Shown here piece after piece: positions 1 through 6,012 of a DNA stretch of 23,800 bases. Under the pieces are notes generated by a model. The model saw only the letters and a program-made list of their open reading frames with translations. It was not told the DNA's origin and did not search any database. Numbering within the stretch: position 1 is the stretch's first letter; each line of letters opens with the position of its first letter. The DNA lies in contig JAHWIR010000011.1 in assembly GCA_019322435.1 (NCBI GenBank), positions 1 through 23,800 of the forward strand, given 5' to 3'. Made by a program: the position numbers and the translations under genes. Origin of the DNA: Candidatus Woesearchaeota archaeon. Its GTDB lineage: Archaea; Nanobdellota; Nanobdellia; Woesearchaeales; WJKL01.

Positions 1-819
1 ATGCAGAACATTGATTTTATAACAATAATCACTTCATTAACCTTCTTGTACGGATTTCCAACAGCTGCATTATTAAAACTAGAAGGTATAAGGGCGCTTA
101 AAGCACCTCTCAGATACATGAAAAGAGAGATAACAATAATAGGCCATAGAGGCGCTCCAGGATATGCTCCAGAAAACACATTAACCTCTATTGAAAAAGC
201 AGTTGAATTAGGAGTTGATATGATAGAAGTCGATGCTAGAATCACCAAAGATAAAAAAGTAGTAATAATACACGACCCAACTGTTGACAGGACAACCAAT
301 GGAAAAGGCAATGTCAATAACCTGACCTTAAAACAAATAAAAAAACTAAATATAGGAGAAAAAGAAAAAATCCCTACATTGCAGGAAGTAATCTCTCTCC
401 TAAAAAGAAAAAAATCCCAGCTTAATATACATATAAAAGAACATGCAGCAGCAGACCAGGTTGTAAAGATAGTCAAAAAGAATAATTTCCAAAGAAAGAC
501 TATAATCTCTTCTTTTGCTGAAATTACATTAGAAAAAGTAAAAGAACTTTCTCCAAATATCAGGATAGCATATGTATTTGCCCAGCCAAGACTGCAGTAT
601 ATCAAGATAGGAAAAAAGCTAGATGTTTATGCACTCCATCCAGTGTATCCAACCCTAACAGAAAGACTAATTATAAGGGCTCATAAGAATGGTTTCAAAG
701 TAAATGTTTGGACAATAAAAAACAATAAGCAGGCATGGAAATCAAAAATATACGGAGTAGATGGGATAATTAGTGATGATCCTTTGCTATACACCAAAAA
801 AAATAATTCTACCACTTGA
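1..819 (+). CDS. Glycerophosphodiester phosphodiesterase family protein (GDPD); start uncertain
   Basis: The protein matches the GDPD family of TIM-barrel enzymes, which hydrolyse glycerophosphodiesters to an alcohol and glycerol phosphate. Seen directly: the N-terminal catalytic signature GHRGAPGYAPENT with His49 and Arg50, then Glu76 and Asp78 in IEVDAR (metal ligands in the family), His91 in HDPTVDRTTNG, and the usual C-terminal VNVWTI and DGIISDDP strand motifs. The barrel itself begins near residue 42. The first 39 residues are not typical of the family, and Met40 (nt 118) would give a standard start, so the true start may be there. Alternatively residues 5-25 are a membrane anchor. The window begins at this ATG, so no promoter can be judged. 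The gene overlaps the end of the convergent carS by 11 bases. In an archaeon the natural substrate could be a lipid-derived phosphodiester, which is inference. Confidence 0.88.
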   Translation: MQNIDFITIITSLTFLYGFPTAALLKLEGIRALKAPLRYMKREITIIGHRGAPGYAPENTLTSIEKAVELGVDMIEVDARITKDKKVVIIHDPTVDRTTNGKGNVNNLTLKQIKKLNIGEKEKIPTLQEVISLLKRKKSQLNIHIKEHAAADQVVKIVKKNNFQRKTIISSFAEITLEKVKELSPNIRIAYVFAQPRLQYIKIGKKLDVYALHPVYPTLTERLIIRAHKNGFKVNVWTIKNNKQAWKSKIYGVDGIISDDPLLYTKKNNSTT

Positions 820-1324
820 CATCAGTTATCTTCAGATAATAAGCCAGATGATTTACTATAACATGCAGTATAAAATTTATAATAATCACTGCAACAACTA
901 TCTGCCATGACGGCATAAAAATAACTGAAATAAACAGCAAGCTTCCAAGAGAATAATCAATCTGGTCCCATGGAATAAACTTCCCGCCAGGCTTTACTCC
1001 TGCCCTTCTCTTGAAAAAACTCTTGACAGCATCTCCAATCAAAGCTCCTGCTCCCAGCAAAAATCCGATCCCTAGCCAGTTATAATAATCAATAAATCCC
1101 AGGTTAAAGAAAAATTCATATTCCTGAAGAATAAATTGCACATATGCCAAAATAATTCCAGCAATTATTCCAAATACCAACCCTCTCCATGTCTTATGGC
1201 TTCCAAGCAGTTCCTTGCTGATAGGCTTGTCAAATAGCTTGATCTTCTTGACAAAAACAGGAGCCATATTAGCAAAATAAGCAGGAAGCATAAGATACAC
1301 GCATTGCAAAATAAACATAATCAT
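809..1324 (-). CDS. carS: CDP-archaeol synthase (CDP-2,3-bis-(O-geranylgeranyl)-sn-glycerol synthase)
   Basis: CarS is an integral membrane enzyme that activates digeranylgeranylglyceryl phosphate with CTP to give the CDP-archaeol used for polar headgroup attachment. The 171-residue protein has the family's length and signatures: GSHKTWRG at residues 41-48, GDAVKSFFKRRAGVKPG at 97-113, and PWDQIDYSLG at 118-127. It has about five hydrophobic segments. Its ATG overlaps the stop of the upstream CDP-alcohol transferase as ATGA (1324-1321). An AAGGTGAT ribosome binding site lies inside the upstream gene at 1338-1331, six bases before the ATG, so translational coupling is likely. The two enzymes act in sequence in archaeal phospholipid synthesis. 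Family assignment is firm. Confidence 0.93.
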   Translation of the reverse strand: MIMFILQCVYLMLPAYFANMAPVFVKKIKLFDKPISKELLGSHKTWRGLVFGIIAGIILAYVQFILQEYEFFFNLGFIDYYNWLGIGFLLGAGALIGDAVKSFFKRRAGVKPGGKFIPWDQIDYSLGSLLFISVIFMPSWQIVVAVIIINFILHVIVNHLAYYLKITDVKW

Positions 1325-1827
1325 TTTTTCATCACCTTGATTATTTTAATTGTATAATGAGTAGGAGGTATTGCTATGACAACTGCAAAAACAATCAAAA
1401 CAAAATCAGTTACATAACCCAGCATCAATGTCAAAAGCATCAAGAATTGAAAAAAATAACATACCCTTCCAATCTTTGTTGGAAACTTTATTCTGTTCTT
1501 AATAATTAAAAGATAAGCAATAATAAACAGCACAATACCTATTGCAAAAACCCACATCCATAACACAAGTTTCTCCTTAATCAGCACACCATATAAAACA
1601 AGAGCATAAAGTAGTTTATCTGAAATAGGATCTAGTATCTTTCCAAACTTTGTGGACATATTAAACTTCCTGGCAACAGCTCCGTCAAAAGCATCTGTAG
1701 CTATTGCAACAAAAAACAAAGCCAGTGCAACATAAGGCCTGGAAGCAATAATAAAATACATAACAAAAGGCGCTAATATCAATCTCAACAAAGTCAATGC
1801 ATTGGCAATATTCAGCTCGTCTTTCAT
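1321..1827 (-). CDS. CDP-alcohol phosphatidyltransferase family protein, probable archaetidylglycerolphosphate synthase
   Basis: This membrane enzyme displaces CMP from CDP-archaeol with an alcohol phosphate. The full family motif D-x2-DG-x2-AR-x8-G-x3-D-x3-D is present: Asp45, Asp48, Gly49, Ala52, Arg53, Gly62, Asp66 and Asp70. The N-terminus contains NIANALTLLR, typical of PgsA-like members, and five to six hydrophobic segments follow, in a normal length of 168 residues. PgsA-like N-terminal wording favours glycerol phosphate as acceptor, but serine or inositol phosphate transferases of the same family cannot be excluded. It is the first gene of the pair with carS. A TATA-like TTTTATATAC on the minus strand (1858-1849) puts the transcript start about at the ATG, so the mRNA is probably leaderless. 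Confidence 0.88.
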   Translation of the reverse strand: MKDELNIANALTLLRLILAPFVMYFIIASRPYVALALFFVAIATDAFDGAVARKFNMSTKFGKILDPISDKLLYALVLYGVLIKEKLVLWMWVFAIGIVLFIIAYLLIIKNRIKFPTKIGRVCYFFQFLMLLTLMLGYVTDFVLIVFAVVIAIPPTHYTIKIIKVMKK

Positions 1828-1890
1828 AATGTTTATTTTGAAGAAATAGTATATAAAATCTTTGGTTAGATAGAAAGTATTAAATACTAT
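1828..1890. promoter_or_regulatory. Divergent promoter region with shared TATA-like box and a 13-base palindrome
   Basis: The region separates two divergent genes. GTATATAAAA around 1848-1857 reads as a TATA box on both strands, at the right distance for a leaderless start at 1827 on the minus strand and a start near 1880 on the plus strand. AGTATTAAATACT at 1876-1888 is a perfect palindrome just before the plus-strand gene and could be an operator. Promoter roles are inferred from spacing only. Confidence 0.45.
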
Positions 1891-2199
1891 TTGGATGAAA
1901 TTAAGGTTATGATTAATGTAACTTTATTCATAATTATTTTCATAATCTTATTTATCTCAGTCTTTATAACTTACTATAAGAATGCTGAGAAATTAATTAG
2001 ACACCATAAATATTCATTAATAATTGATATCCTAGCATGGGGTTCAGGAGTATACTTGATTTTCATGGGCTTCTTATTTTCTAAATATTCTCAGTACAAC
2101 ATTTTAATATGGACCCAGATCATAGTAAGCAGCTGCATCCTAGATATCCATATATCTAGATTTATAATAAGGATAATGACTCAAAAAAAGAAACTTTGA
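1891..2199 (+). CDS. Small hypothetical membrane protein, three predicted membrane segments
   Basis: I do not recognise the family. The protein has 102 residues if it starts at TTG 1891, or 96 from the in-frame ATG at 1909 (MINVTLF). Hydrophobic segments lie at about residues 8-28, 42-63 and 70-88, separated by short basic loops, and it ends in a lysine-rich tail. Neither start has a convincing ribosome binding site, although AAGG lies right before the ATG. The stop codon sits inside the first arm of a long inverted repeat. It stands alone between a divergent lipid gene and a convergent DUF2062 gene. It may be a real small membrane protein, but with no recognised homologue it rests on composition and context. 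Confidence 0.55.
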   Translation: MDEIKVMINVTLFIIIFIILFISVFITYYKNAEKLIRHHKYSLIIDILAWGSGVYLIFMGFLFSKYSQYNILIWTQIIVSSCILDIHISRFIIRIMTQKKKL

Positions 2200-2274
2200 G
2201 GTTAGTTTTGGCTTCGCAAAAACACTGTTGGCTTTCGCCAACATTTCCTCAAAGTATGTTGGGCTTTGCCCAAC
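2193..2274. repeat. Nested palindromes between convergent genes, probable bidirectional terminator or dispersed hairpin repeat
   Basis: ACTTTGAGG at 2193-2201 is the exact inverse of CCTCAAAGT at 2247-2255. Inside it is GTTGGC-TTTC-GCCAAC (2227-2242), and after it GTTGGGC-TTT-GCCCAAC (2258-2274). A hairpin with the same core, GTTGGC-TT-GCCAAC followed by TTTA, recurs at 11563-11580. The position between two convergent stop codons suits a terminator, while the reuse elsewhere suits a small dispersed repeat. Confidence 0.6.
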
Positions 2275-2282
2275 TTTATAAG

Positions 2283-2759
2283 TCACTTCTTTTTTCTCTC
2301 TCTGCGTTCCCTGTATTTTACAACTATAGAATAAAGCAGAAAATATACTAAAATAGACGTTATTGTAGAGATTATAATCCCTCCTAAATATACCTGCTTT
2401 GCAACGAATTTAATATTATCTAAAGTAATTGGCATTATAATAGATTGATTATTCCCAAGGATAAAGTTTCCAAATTTATAATTAAGAAAATAAACAAAAG
2501 AACCATAAATAGGATTTACAACAAGGGTTCCAAGATAAGTAGCCAATAAATTAAGCTTTTTCTTCCAAGCAATAAATAATGCTAAAAACATTCCAATGCT
2601 AAAGGTAGGAAGGATAGAAAGAAAAACACCTATGGCAGCTCCTAACGCTATCTGATGAGGAGAAGTATGTGACTTGACAATCGTCAAGAAGATTTTCTTC
2701 AATTTATCTTTCTTAAATGTCTCTTTAAGGCGTTGGTATATCTTAATTAATGTCTGCAT
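2283..2759 (-). CDS. DUF2062 domain membrane protein
   Basis: The protein matches DUF2062, an integral membrane family of unknown biochemical role, sometimes found with glycosyltransferases in bacteria. Seen directly: the signature run SPHQIALGAAIGVFLSILPT around residues 33-52, followed by IGMFLALFIAW and the GTLVVNPIYGSF motif near residues 77-88. There are four hydrophobic segments, a basic N-terminus and a very basic C-terminal tail. The length of 158 residues is usual for the family. The gene starts at ATG 2759. A TATA-like TTTTTATATTTATA on the minus strand about 25 bases upstream suggests a leaderless transcript. Nothing nearby indicates a partner. Confidence 0.85.
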   Translation of the reverse strand: MQTLIKIYQRLKETFKKDKLKKIFLTIVKSHTSPHQIALGAAIGVFLSILPTFSIGMFLALFIAWKKKLNLLATYLGTLVVNPIYGSFVYFLNYKFGNFILGNNQSIIMPITLDNIKFVAKQVYLGGIIISTITSILVYFLLYSIVVKYRERRERKKK

Positions 2760-2831
2760 GAATCATATCTTTAGCTATAAATATAAAAATGTTTGCAAAG
2801 TTTTTTAAGTCATCTAACTTTCTCTCCTTCT
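2760..2831. promoter_or_regulatory. Divergent promoter between the DUF2062 gene and the radical SAM gene
   Basis: CTATAAATATAAAAA (about 2775-2789) is TATA-like on both strands. It is about 25 bases from the minus-strand ATG at 2759 and allows a plus-strand transcript start near 2807, giving a short leader before ATG 2832. No Shine-Dalgarno motif precedes that ATG. Confidence 0.45.
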
Positions 2832-4271
2832 ATGCTAACCATACTAGACTGCTACACAGATGAACCAGCTGGATTAGGTGTTCCTCCTTACTTAGGAACC
2901 TATCCAAGATACATAGCTGGCAGCCTAGAAAAGATTCCATATTACATAACAATAGATGATTTAAGAGCATTCTATAAAGGAATCAAACAACCAAAACCAT
3001 CCCAAAAAACAAACATCAAAACCTACAACCTAACTAAGAACTTCAAAAACATCAAAAATATTCTACAAAACACTTCAGAATTGATAATCATTGCAGGAGT
3101 CCACACACCAGGCAAATATCTAAGCGCAGTGCCAGGAACATTAAAAGAAATAATCCAATTAACAAAAAATCTGAAGTGCAAAAAAATACTAACAGGCCCT
3201 GCAGCATATGGAACAGCAGCAGAAGGAGGAAGATTCTTTGAAAGAGTTGATTTAAAAGGATTTGAAACAAAAGAATTCAACCCAAACTATGAAGAAATAA
3301 AAGATTTTGCAGTAAAAGGAGCAGAAATCCTAAAACAGATTCCAGACATAAGAATCATTGAACTTGAAACATCAAAAGGCTGCAGCAGAGCAAAGCACTG
3401 CAGTTTCTGCACAGAGCCATTGAAAAACAGAATCCAGTTCAGAAAAAAAGCAGATATTCTAAAAGAAGTTAAAGCTCTAAGCAAGCATGGAGCTGAATAC
3501 TTTAGATTAGGAAAACAATCTTGCTATTATTCTCATCCAGAAGCAATTGAAATAATAAAAGAAATAAGAGAAAAATTCAATCCAAAAGTTCTTCATATTG
3601 ATAATGTTAATCCAAGAAACGTCATAACAAAAAAAGGTATTGAAATTACAAAAGCAATTGTAAAGTATTGCACAGAAGGAAACACAGCAGCTTTTGGAGT
3701 AGAATCATTTGACCCAGAAGTTGTAAAGCAAAATAACCTAAACTCAGACCCAGAAACAACCTACAAAGCAGTAAAAATAATCAATAAATACGGAAGAGAA
3801 AAAGGACCTAATGGCCTTCCTAAGTTCTTGCCAGGCATCAATCTTCTCTACGGACTTATAGGAGAATCAAAAACAACAAATGAATATAATCTAAAATGGC
3901 TAAAAAGATTCCTGGATGAAGATCTGTTATTAAGAAGAATCAACATAAGGCAGGTAGATATATTTGAAGGAACTCCTTTATACAACACTGTTGGAAACAA
4001 ATTCATCAAAAAGAACAAAAAGTATTATTGGAAATGGAGAAATCAAGTAAGACAAGAAATAGATTTTCCAATGCTAAAGAAACTTGTTCCTGAAAACACA
4101 ATTCTTAAAGATGTAAGAACAGAAATCTATGATGGAAAAACAACTTTTGCAAGGCAACTAGGAACTTATCCATTAATAATAGGGATAAAACAAAGAATTC
4201 CTTTAAATAAATTCTACACTATTAAAGTAAAATCTCATATGTTAAGAAGTATTGTTGGAGAACAAATTTAA
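2832..4271 (+). CDS. Radical SAM protein of the COG1031 type (with C-terminal HhH-like region)
   Basis: The 479-residue protein resembles COG1031, archaeal radical SAM enzymes of unknown substrate. The N-terminus ILDCYTDEPAGLGVPPYLG is characteristic of that group. The iron-sulfur cluster motif is C184-x5-C190-x2-C193, longer than the common Cx3Cx2C but expected for this family, and is followed by TEP. Further family-like features are the LGKQSCYY region, HIDNVNPRN, and the C-terminal GTYPLIIGI, which belongs to the region annotated as helix-hairpin-helix. I chose ATG 2832 because the earlier in-frame TTG (2793) lies on top of the promoter and adds 13 unconserved residues. The gene is monocistronic, and its neighbours do not indicate a substrate. 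Enzyme class is secure; function is unknown. Confidence 0.87.
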   Translation: MLTILDCYTDEPAGLGVPPYLGTYPRYIAGSLEKIPYYITIDDLRAFYKGIKQPKPSQKTNIKTYNLTKNFKNIKNILQNTSELIIIAGVHTPGKYLSAVPGTLKEIIQLTKNLKCKKILTGPAAYGTAAEGGRFFERVDLKGFETKEFNPNYEEIKDFAVKGAEILKQIPDIRIIELETSKGCSRAKHCSFCTEPLKNRIQFRKKADILKEVKALSKHGAEYFRLGKQSCYYSHPEAIEIIKEIREKFNPKVLHIDNVNPRNVITKKGIEITKAIVKYCTEGNTAAFGVESFDPEVVKQNNLNSDPETTYKAVKIINKYGREKGPNGLPKFLPGINLLYGLIGESKTTNEYNLKWLKRFLDEDLLLRRINIRQVDIFEGTPLYNTVGNKFIKKNKKYYWKWRNQVRQEIDFPMLKKLVPENTILKDVRTEIYDGKTTFARQLGTYPLIIGIKQRIPLNKFYTIKVKSHMLRSIVGEQI

Positions 4272-4290
4272 AAGAAAGCTTTATACAAGG

Positions 4291-4369
4291 AAAACCAGAG
4301 GTTTTCAGGTATCAAGGTTCGAAATAAAAGATTTCGATACCTTTATATGAAGTGCTCGTGGAGGAGCAC
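4291..4369. repeat. Two short hairpins interleaved with the tandem hairpin repeat
   Basis: AAAACC-AGA-GGTTTT at 4291-4305 and GTGCTC-(6)-GAGCAC at 4352-4369 are perfect short stems. They alternate with the two copies of the 34-base hairpin repeat, so the 165 bases between the radical SAM stop and tRNA-Asn are almost wholly palindromic. The first may end transcription of the radical SAM gene. Confidence 0.55.
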
Positions 4370-4410
4370 AAATATAAAGGTTCGAAATAAAAGATTTCGA
4401 TACCTTTATA
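4314..4410. repeat. Two identical 34-base hairpin-plus-TATA repeats before tRNA-Asn
   Basis: The same 34 bases occur at 4314-4347 and 4377-4410, a 63-base period. Each copy folds as AAGGT-TCGAAAT, loop AAAAG, then ATTTCGA-(T)-ACCTT, a 12-base-pair stem with one bulged T, and ends with CTTTATA. The second copy's TTTATA belongs to the TATA box of tRNA-Asn (about 4404-4413, close to 30 bases before the tRNA). The first copy may therefore be a duplicated promoter. Confidence 0.75.
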
Positions 4411-4436
4411 AATTATTTAGCTTCCCTATTCACTAT

Positions 4437-4509
4437 GCCCTTGTAGCTTAATAGGTGGAGCGCGCGGCTGTTAACCGCGAGGTCGGCAGTTCGAGTCTGC
4501 CCGAGGGCG
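4437..4509 (+). tRNA. tRNA-Asn (anticodon GUU)
   Basis: All four stems can be drawn: acceptor GCCCTTG (4437-4443) with CGAGGGC (4502-4508), anticodon stem CGCGG/CCGCG around the loop CTGTTAA, and T stem GGCAG/CTGCC around TTCGAGT. The anticodon is GUU and the discriminator base G. There is no intron and no encoded CCA. A TATA box overlaps the end of the upstream hairpin repeat. tRNA-Ile follows after 36 bases on the same strand, so the two are probably co-transcribed. Confidence 0.95.
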
Positions 4510-4515
4510 TCGCCT

Positions 4516-4534
4516 GGCAAGTCTCTAACTTGCC
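4516..4534. repeat. Perfect hairpin in the tRNA-Asn to tRNA-Ile spacer
   Basis: GGCAAGT-CTCTA-ACTTGCC forms a 7-base-pair stem with a 5-base loop. It is not followed by a T-run, so it may be a processing element or spacer of a joint tRNA precursor rather than a terminator. Confidence 0.55.
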
Positions 4535-4583
4535 TCGCTTTCAATGGCCCCTTGGCTTAGTCTGGTAGAGTGCCCGACTGATA

Positions 4584-4600
4584 TTCCGAAAGGATAAGAA
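4584..4600 (+). other. tRNA-Ile intron 1, canonical position 37/38
   Basis: The 17-base intron has 3-base bulges TAT (4582-4584) and AAA (4599-4601) on either side of a 4-base central helix CUGA/UAAG that has one G-A mismatch. Cutting after the second base of each bulge leaves A37 joined to A38. The intron core is TCC-GAAA-GGA, a GNRA-type tetraloop hairpin. Confidence 0.85.
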
Positions 4601-4622
4601 ATCGGGTGGTCCCGAGTTCAAA

Positions 4623-4653
4623 TTGGAGCGAAGGAAACTTCGTTTCACGAAAG
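4623..4653 (+). other. tRNA-Ile intron 2, T-loop position 59/60
   Basis: The T stem is interrupted by 31 bases. Bulges AAT (4621-4623) and AGT (4652-4654) flank a central helix UUCA/CGAA (one A-C mismatch). Cuts after the second bulge base leave TTCAAA joined to T, a normal seven-base T loop. The intron folds into a 10-base-pair stem, TGGAGCGAAG with CTTCGTTTCA, closed by GAAA. Confidence 0.85.
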
Positions 4654-4681
4654 TCTCGGAGGGGCCATTTTTTTAACAATA

Positions 4682-4690
4682 TTTATATAC
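4682..4690 (+). promoter_or_regulatory. TATA box for the structured RNA candidate
   Basis: TTTATATAC is centred 24-25 bases before the first base of the 10-base-pair terminal stem of the downstream structured RNA, the normal archaeal TATA-to-start distance. No open reading frame follows. Confidence 0.6.
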
Positions 4691-4710
4691 TCATTCTCTA
4701 TCGATAACTC

Positions 4711-4814
4711 ATCTGCCTGAAGGATAAATCTTACCCTTGCATGCTCTTCGGAGGATGATGCGTTGAGAACTAAGCTTCTCAGTGCATGGGTTTAGGTTCC
4801 TAGATCAGGCAGAT
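4711..4814 (+). ncRNA. Structured RNA candidate, branched fold closed by a 10-base-pair terminal stem
   Basis: ATCTGCCTGA (4711-4720) pairs perfectly with TCAGGCAGAT (4805-4814), and the stem continues with AGGA (4721-4724) and TCCT (4798-4801). A second stem follows: ACCC-T-TGCA (4733-4741) with TGCA-T-GGGT (4783-4791), one T-T mismatch. It encloses two hairpins: CTC-TTCG-GAG (4744-4753), a cUUCGg tetraloop, and TGAGAA-(6)-TTCTCA (4764-4781). A GATGATG stretch joins the hairpins. The TATA box at 4682-4690 fits a start at 4711. I do not recognise the RNA. It does not fit 5S rRNA, a tRNA, or a simple C/D or H/ACA guide. Class unknown. Confidence 0.62.
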
Positions 4815-4989
4815 AAATAAAATTCTGATTATTATTTATAAATGAAATTTTAGACGAGAGATTCGTATCTAATTGGTTACAAAAAGCACCATATTTTTAT
4901 CATTATAAAATAGTAAACTTTTTAAATAACCTAGTATTATTCACTGTAAATAACAATAAATACTCTATTTTAATAGGGGGTGCAATTAA
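4815..4989 (+). promoter_or_regulatory. AT-rich leader of the lipoprotein gene with strong ribosome binding site
   Basis: This stretch holds no gene that I can see. CTTTTTAAATAACC near 4918-4931 is a possible TATA/BRE-like element giving a start near 4955. GGGGGTG at about 4976-4982 is the ribosome binding site, eight bases before ATG 4990. Confidence 0.5.
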
Positions 4990-5946
4990 ATGAAGAAACT
5001 ATTGTTGATAGGAAGCTTGTTGATAGCAGTTTTTTTGATAAGCGGTTGTGCGATTTCTGACTATATAACAGGAGTTGAAGAAGATGAATCATACTCACTG
5101 TTAGAAGAGGAAGAAGTTGAGGAAGAGACTGAAGAAGTGGAAGAAGAGATAGAAGAAGTTGAAGAAGAAGAAATCGATGAAGAAGCAATCGTGATAACAG
5201 TCAAAGAAGCAGAAACAGTTAATCTAAAACCAAAAGCAAAAGATGCTGATGAAGATATGATCACATACTCATTCAGTGAACCATTAGATAATAGCGGAAG
5301 ATGGGTAACTGGCTATGGGGATGCAGGTGAATATCTAATAACCGTAACTGCTTCAGATGGAGAGCTAGAAACCTCAAGACAAGTGCTTCTTGTTGTTGAA
5401 AGAGTTAATGTTCCTCCAGAGATAACAGGCGTTCCTGACGAAGTTGAAATAGACGAAGGAGAGATCTTGGCATTATCACCAGAAGCATCTGATCCTAACG
5501 GAGATGCTGTAGAACTGACAATCTCAGAACCAGTTGGTGATGATGGAGAATGGATTATCGGTTATCAAGAATCAGGAGAATATTTCGTTGATATAAGCGC
5601 AACAGACGGAGAACTAGAGACAGTCAAGAAGATACTGGTTACAGTAAAAAGAAAGAACGTCGCTCCAGTGCTGGAAAATGTTGAAGATGAGATAATCATC
5701 AATGAAGGAGAAGTTATTGTTCTATCTCCAGTTGTAACTGACCTGAATGGAGATGATGTAGAAGTAACAATAACAGAACCTGTTGGAGACAATGGAATCT
5801 GGGAAACACAGTATACAGACCATGGAGAATATGTTGTGACTGTAACAGCAGATGACGGAGAAGCACAGACTATACAGGAAGTGATGATAATTGTTAATGA
5901 TATCAACGTAGCTCCGGTCATAGATGACATTGTTCAAGAAGGTTAA
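4990..5946 (+). CDS. Secreted lipoprotein with acidic linker and three cadherin/PKD-like repeats
   Basis: The 318-residue protein has a lipoprotein signal: basic MKK, a hydrophobic core, and LISGC with Cys20 as the lipid-bearing residue. An extremely glutamate-rich linker covers residues 31-62. Three Ig-fold repeats of about 88 residues follow, at about 60-140, 141-228 and 229-311. Each contains a D-x-N/D-GD segment, a glycine-rich EPVGD-type turn ending in W, and GEY(F/L/V)V-D/T-TA-DGE, as in cadherin-like or PKD-like repeats. The chain ends at INVAPVIDDIVQEG, which is the beginning of a fourth repeat. The start is supported by GGGGGTG upstream. It is probably an extracellular binding or adhesion protein tethered to the membrane. 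The next gene encodes a larger relative. Confidence 0.85.
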   Translation: MKKLLLIGSLLIAVFLISGCAISDYITGVEEDESYSLLEEEEVEEETEEVEEEIEEVEEEEIDEEAIVITVKEAETVNLKPKAKDADEDMITYSFSEPLDNSGRWVTGYGDAGEYLITVTASDGELETSRQVLLVVERVNVPPEITGVPDEVEIDEGEILALSPEASDPNGDAVELTISEPVGDDGEWIIGYQESGEYFVDISATDGELETVKKILVTVKRKNVAPVLENVEDEIIINEGEVIVLSPVVTDLNGDDVEVTITEPVGDNGIWETQYTDHGEYVVTVTADDGEAQTIQEVMIIVNDINVAPVIDDIVQEG

Positions 5947-5967
5947 ATTATTTTTTTTCTTTTATTT
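5947..5967 (+). terminator. T-rich transcription terminator after the lipoprotein gene
   Basis: ATTATTTTTTTTCTTTTATTT directly after the stop codon is typical of archaeal intrinsic termination on T-runs. The next gene must then have its own promoter in 5968-6012, where I see only a weak TAATAAATAC and a GGAGGG (5975-5980) too far from the start codon to act as its ribosome binding site. Confidence 0.5.
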
Positions 5968-6012
5968 CAACAAAGGAGGGTTTAGAGAGTAATAAATACA
6001 ATATTGATTACA

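Larger units (their letters stand above)
4546..4667 (+). tRNA. tRNA-Ile (anticodon GAU) with two introns
   Basis: The gene spans 122 bases and gives a 74-base mature tRNA after removal of two introns. The acceptor stem is GGCCCCT (4546-4552) with AGGGGCC (4660-4666) and discriminator A. The anticodon stem CCCGA/TCGGG encloses CTGATA, a 17-base intron, then A, which restores the loop CUGAUAA with anticodon GAU. The T stem CCGAG/CTCGG encloses TTCAAA, a 31-base intron, then T. Both sites fit bulge-helix-bulge structures recognised by archaeal tRNA-splicing endonuclease. CCA is not encoded. It shares its promoter with tRNA-Asn. Confidence 0.92.

Noticed and set aside
4314..4410. A CRISPR array, from two identical repeats with a spacer
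   Set aside because: There are only two copies, the spacer is itself a hairpin, each repeat ends in a TATA box, and no cas genes are in the window.
4711..4814. A diverged 5S rRNA
   Set aside because: The loop CTAAGC and downstream CTCAGTGC faintly recall 5S, but the helix order is wrong and the CCGAAC loop region is missing.
4711..4814. A C/D box guide RNA, from GATGATG and CTGA
   Set aside because: The boxes are in the wrong order and distance, and lie inside strong stems.
5975..6012. An earlier start or a small gene using the GGAGGG at 5975-5980
   Set aside because: An in-frame stop at 5983 blocks extension of the repeat protein, and no start codon at a suitable distance opens another frame.
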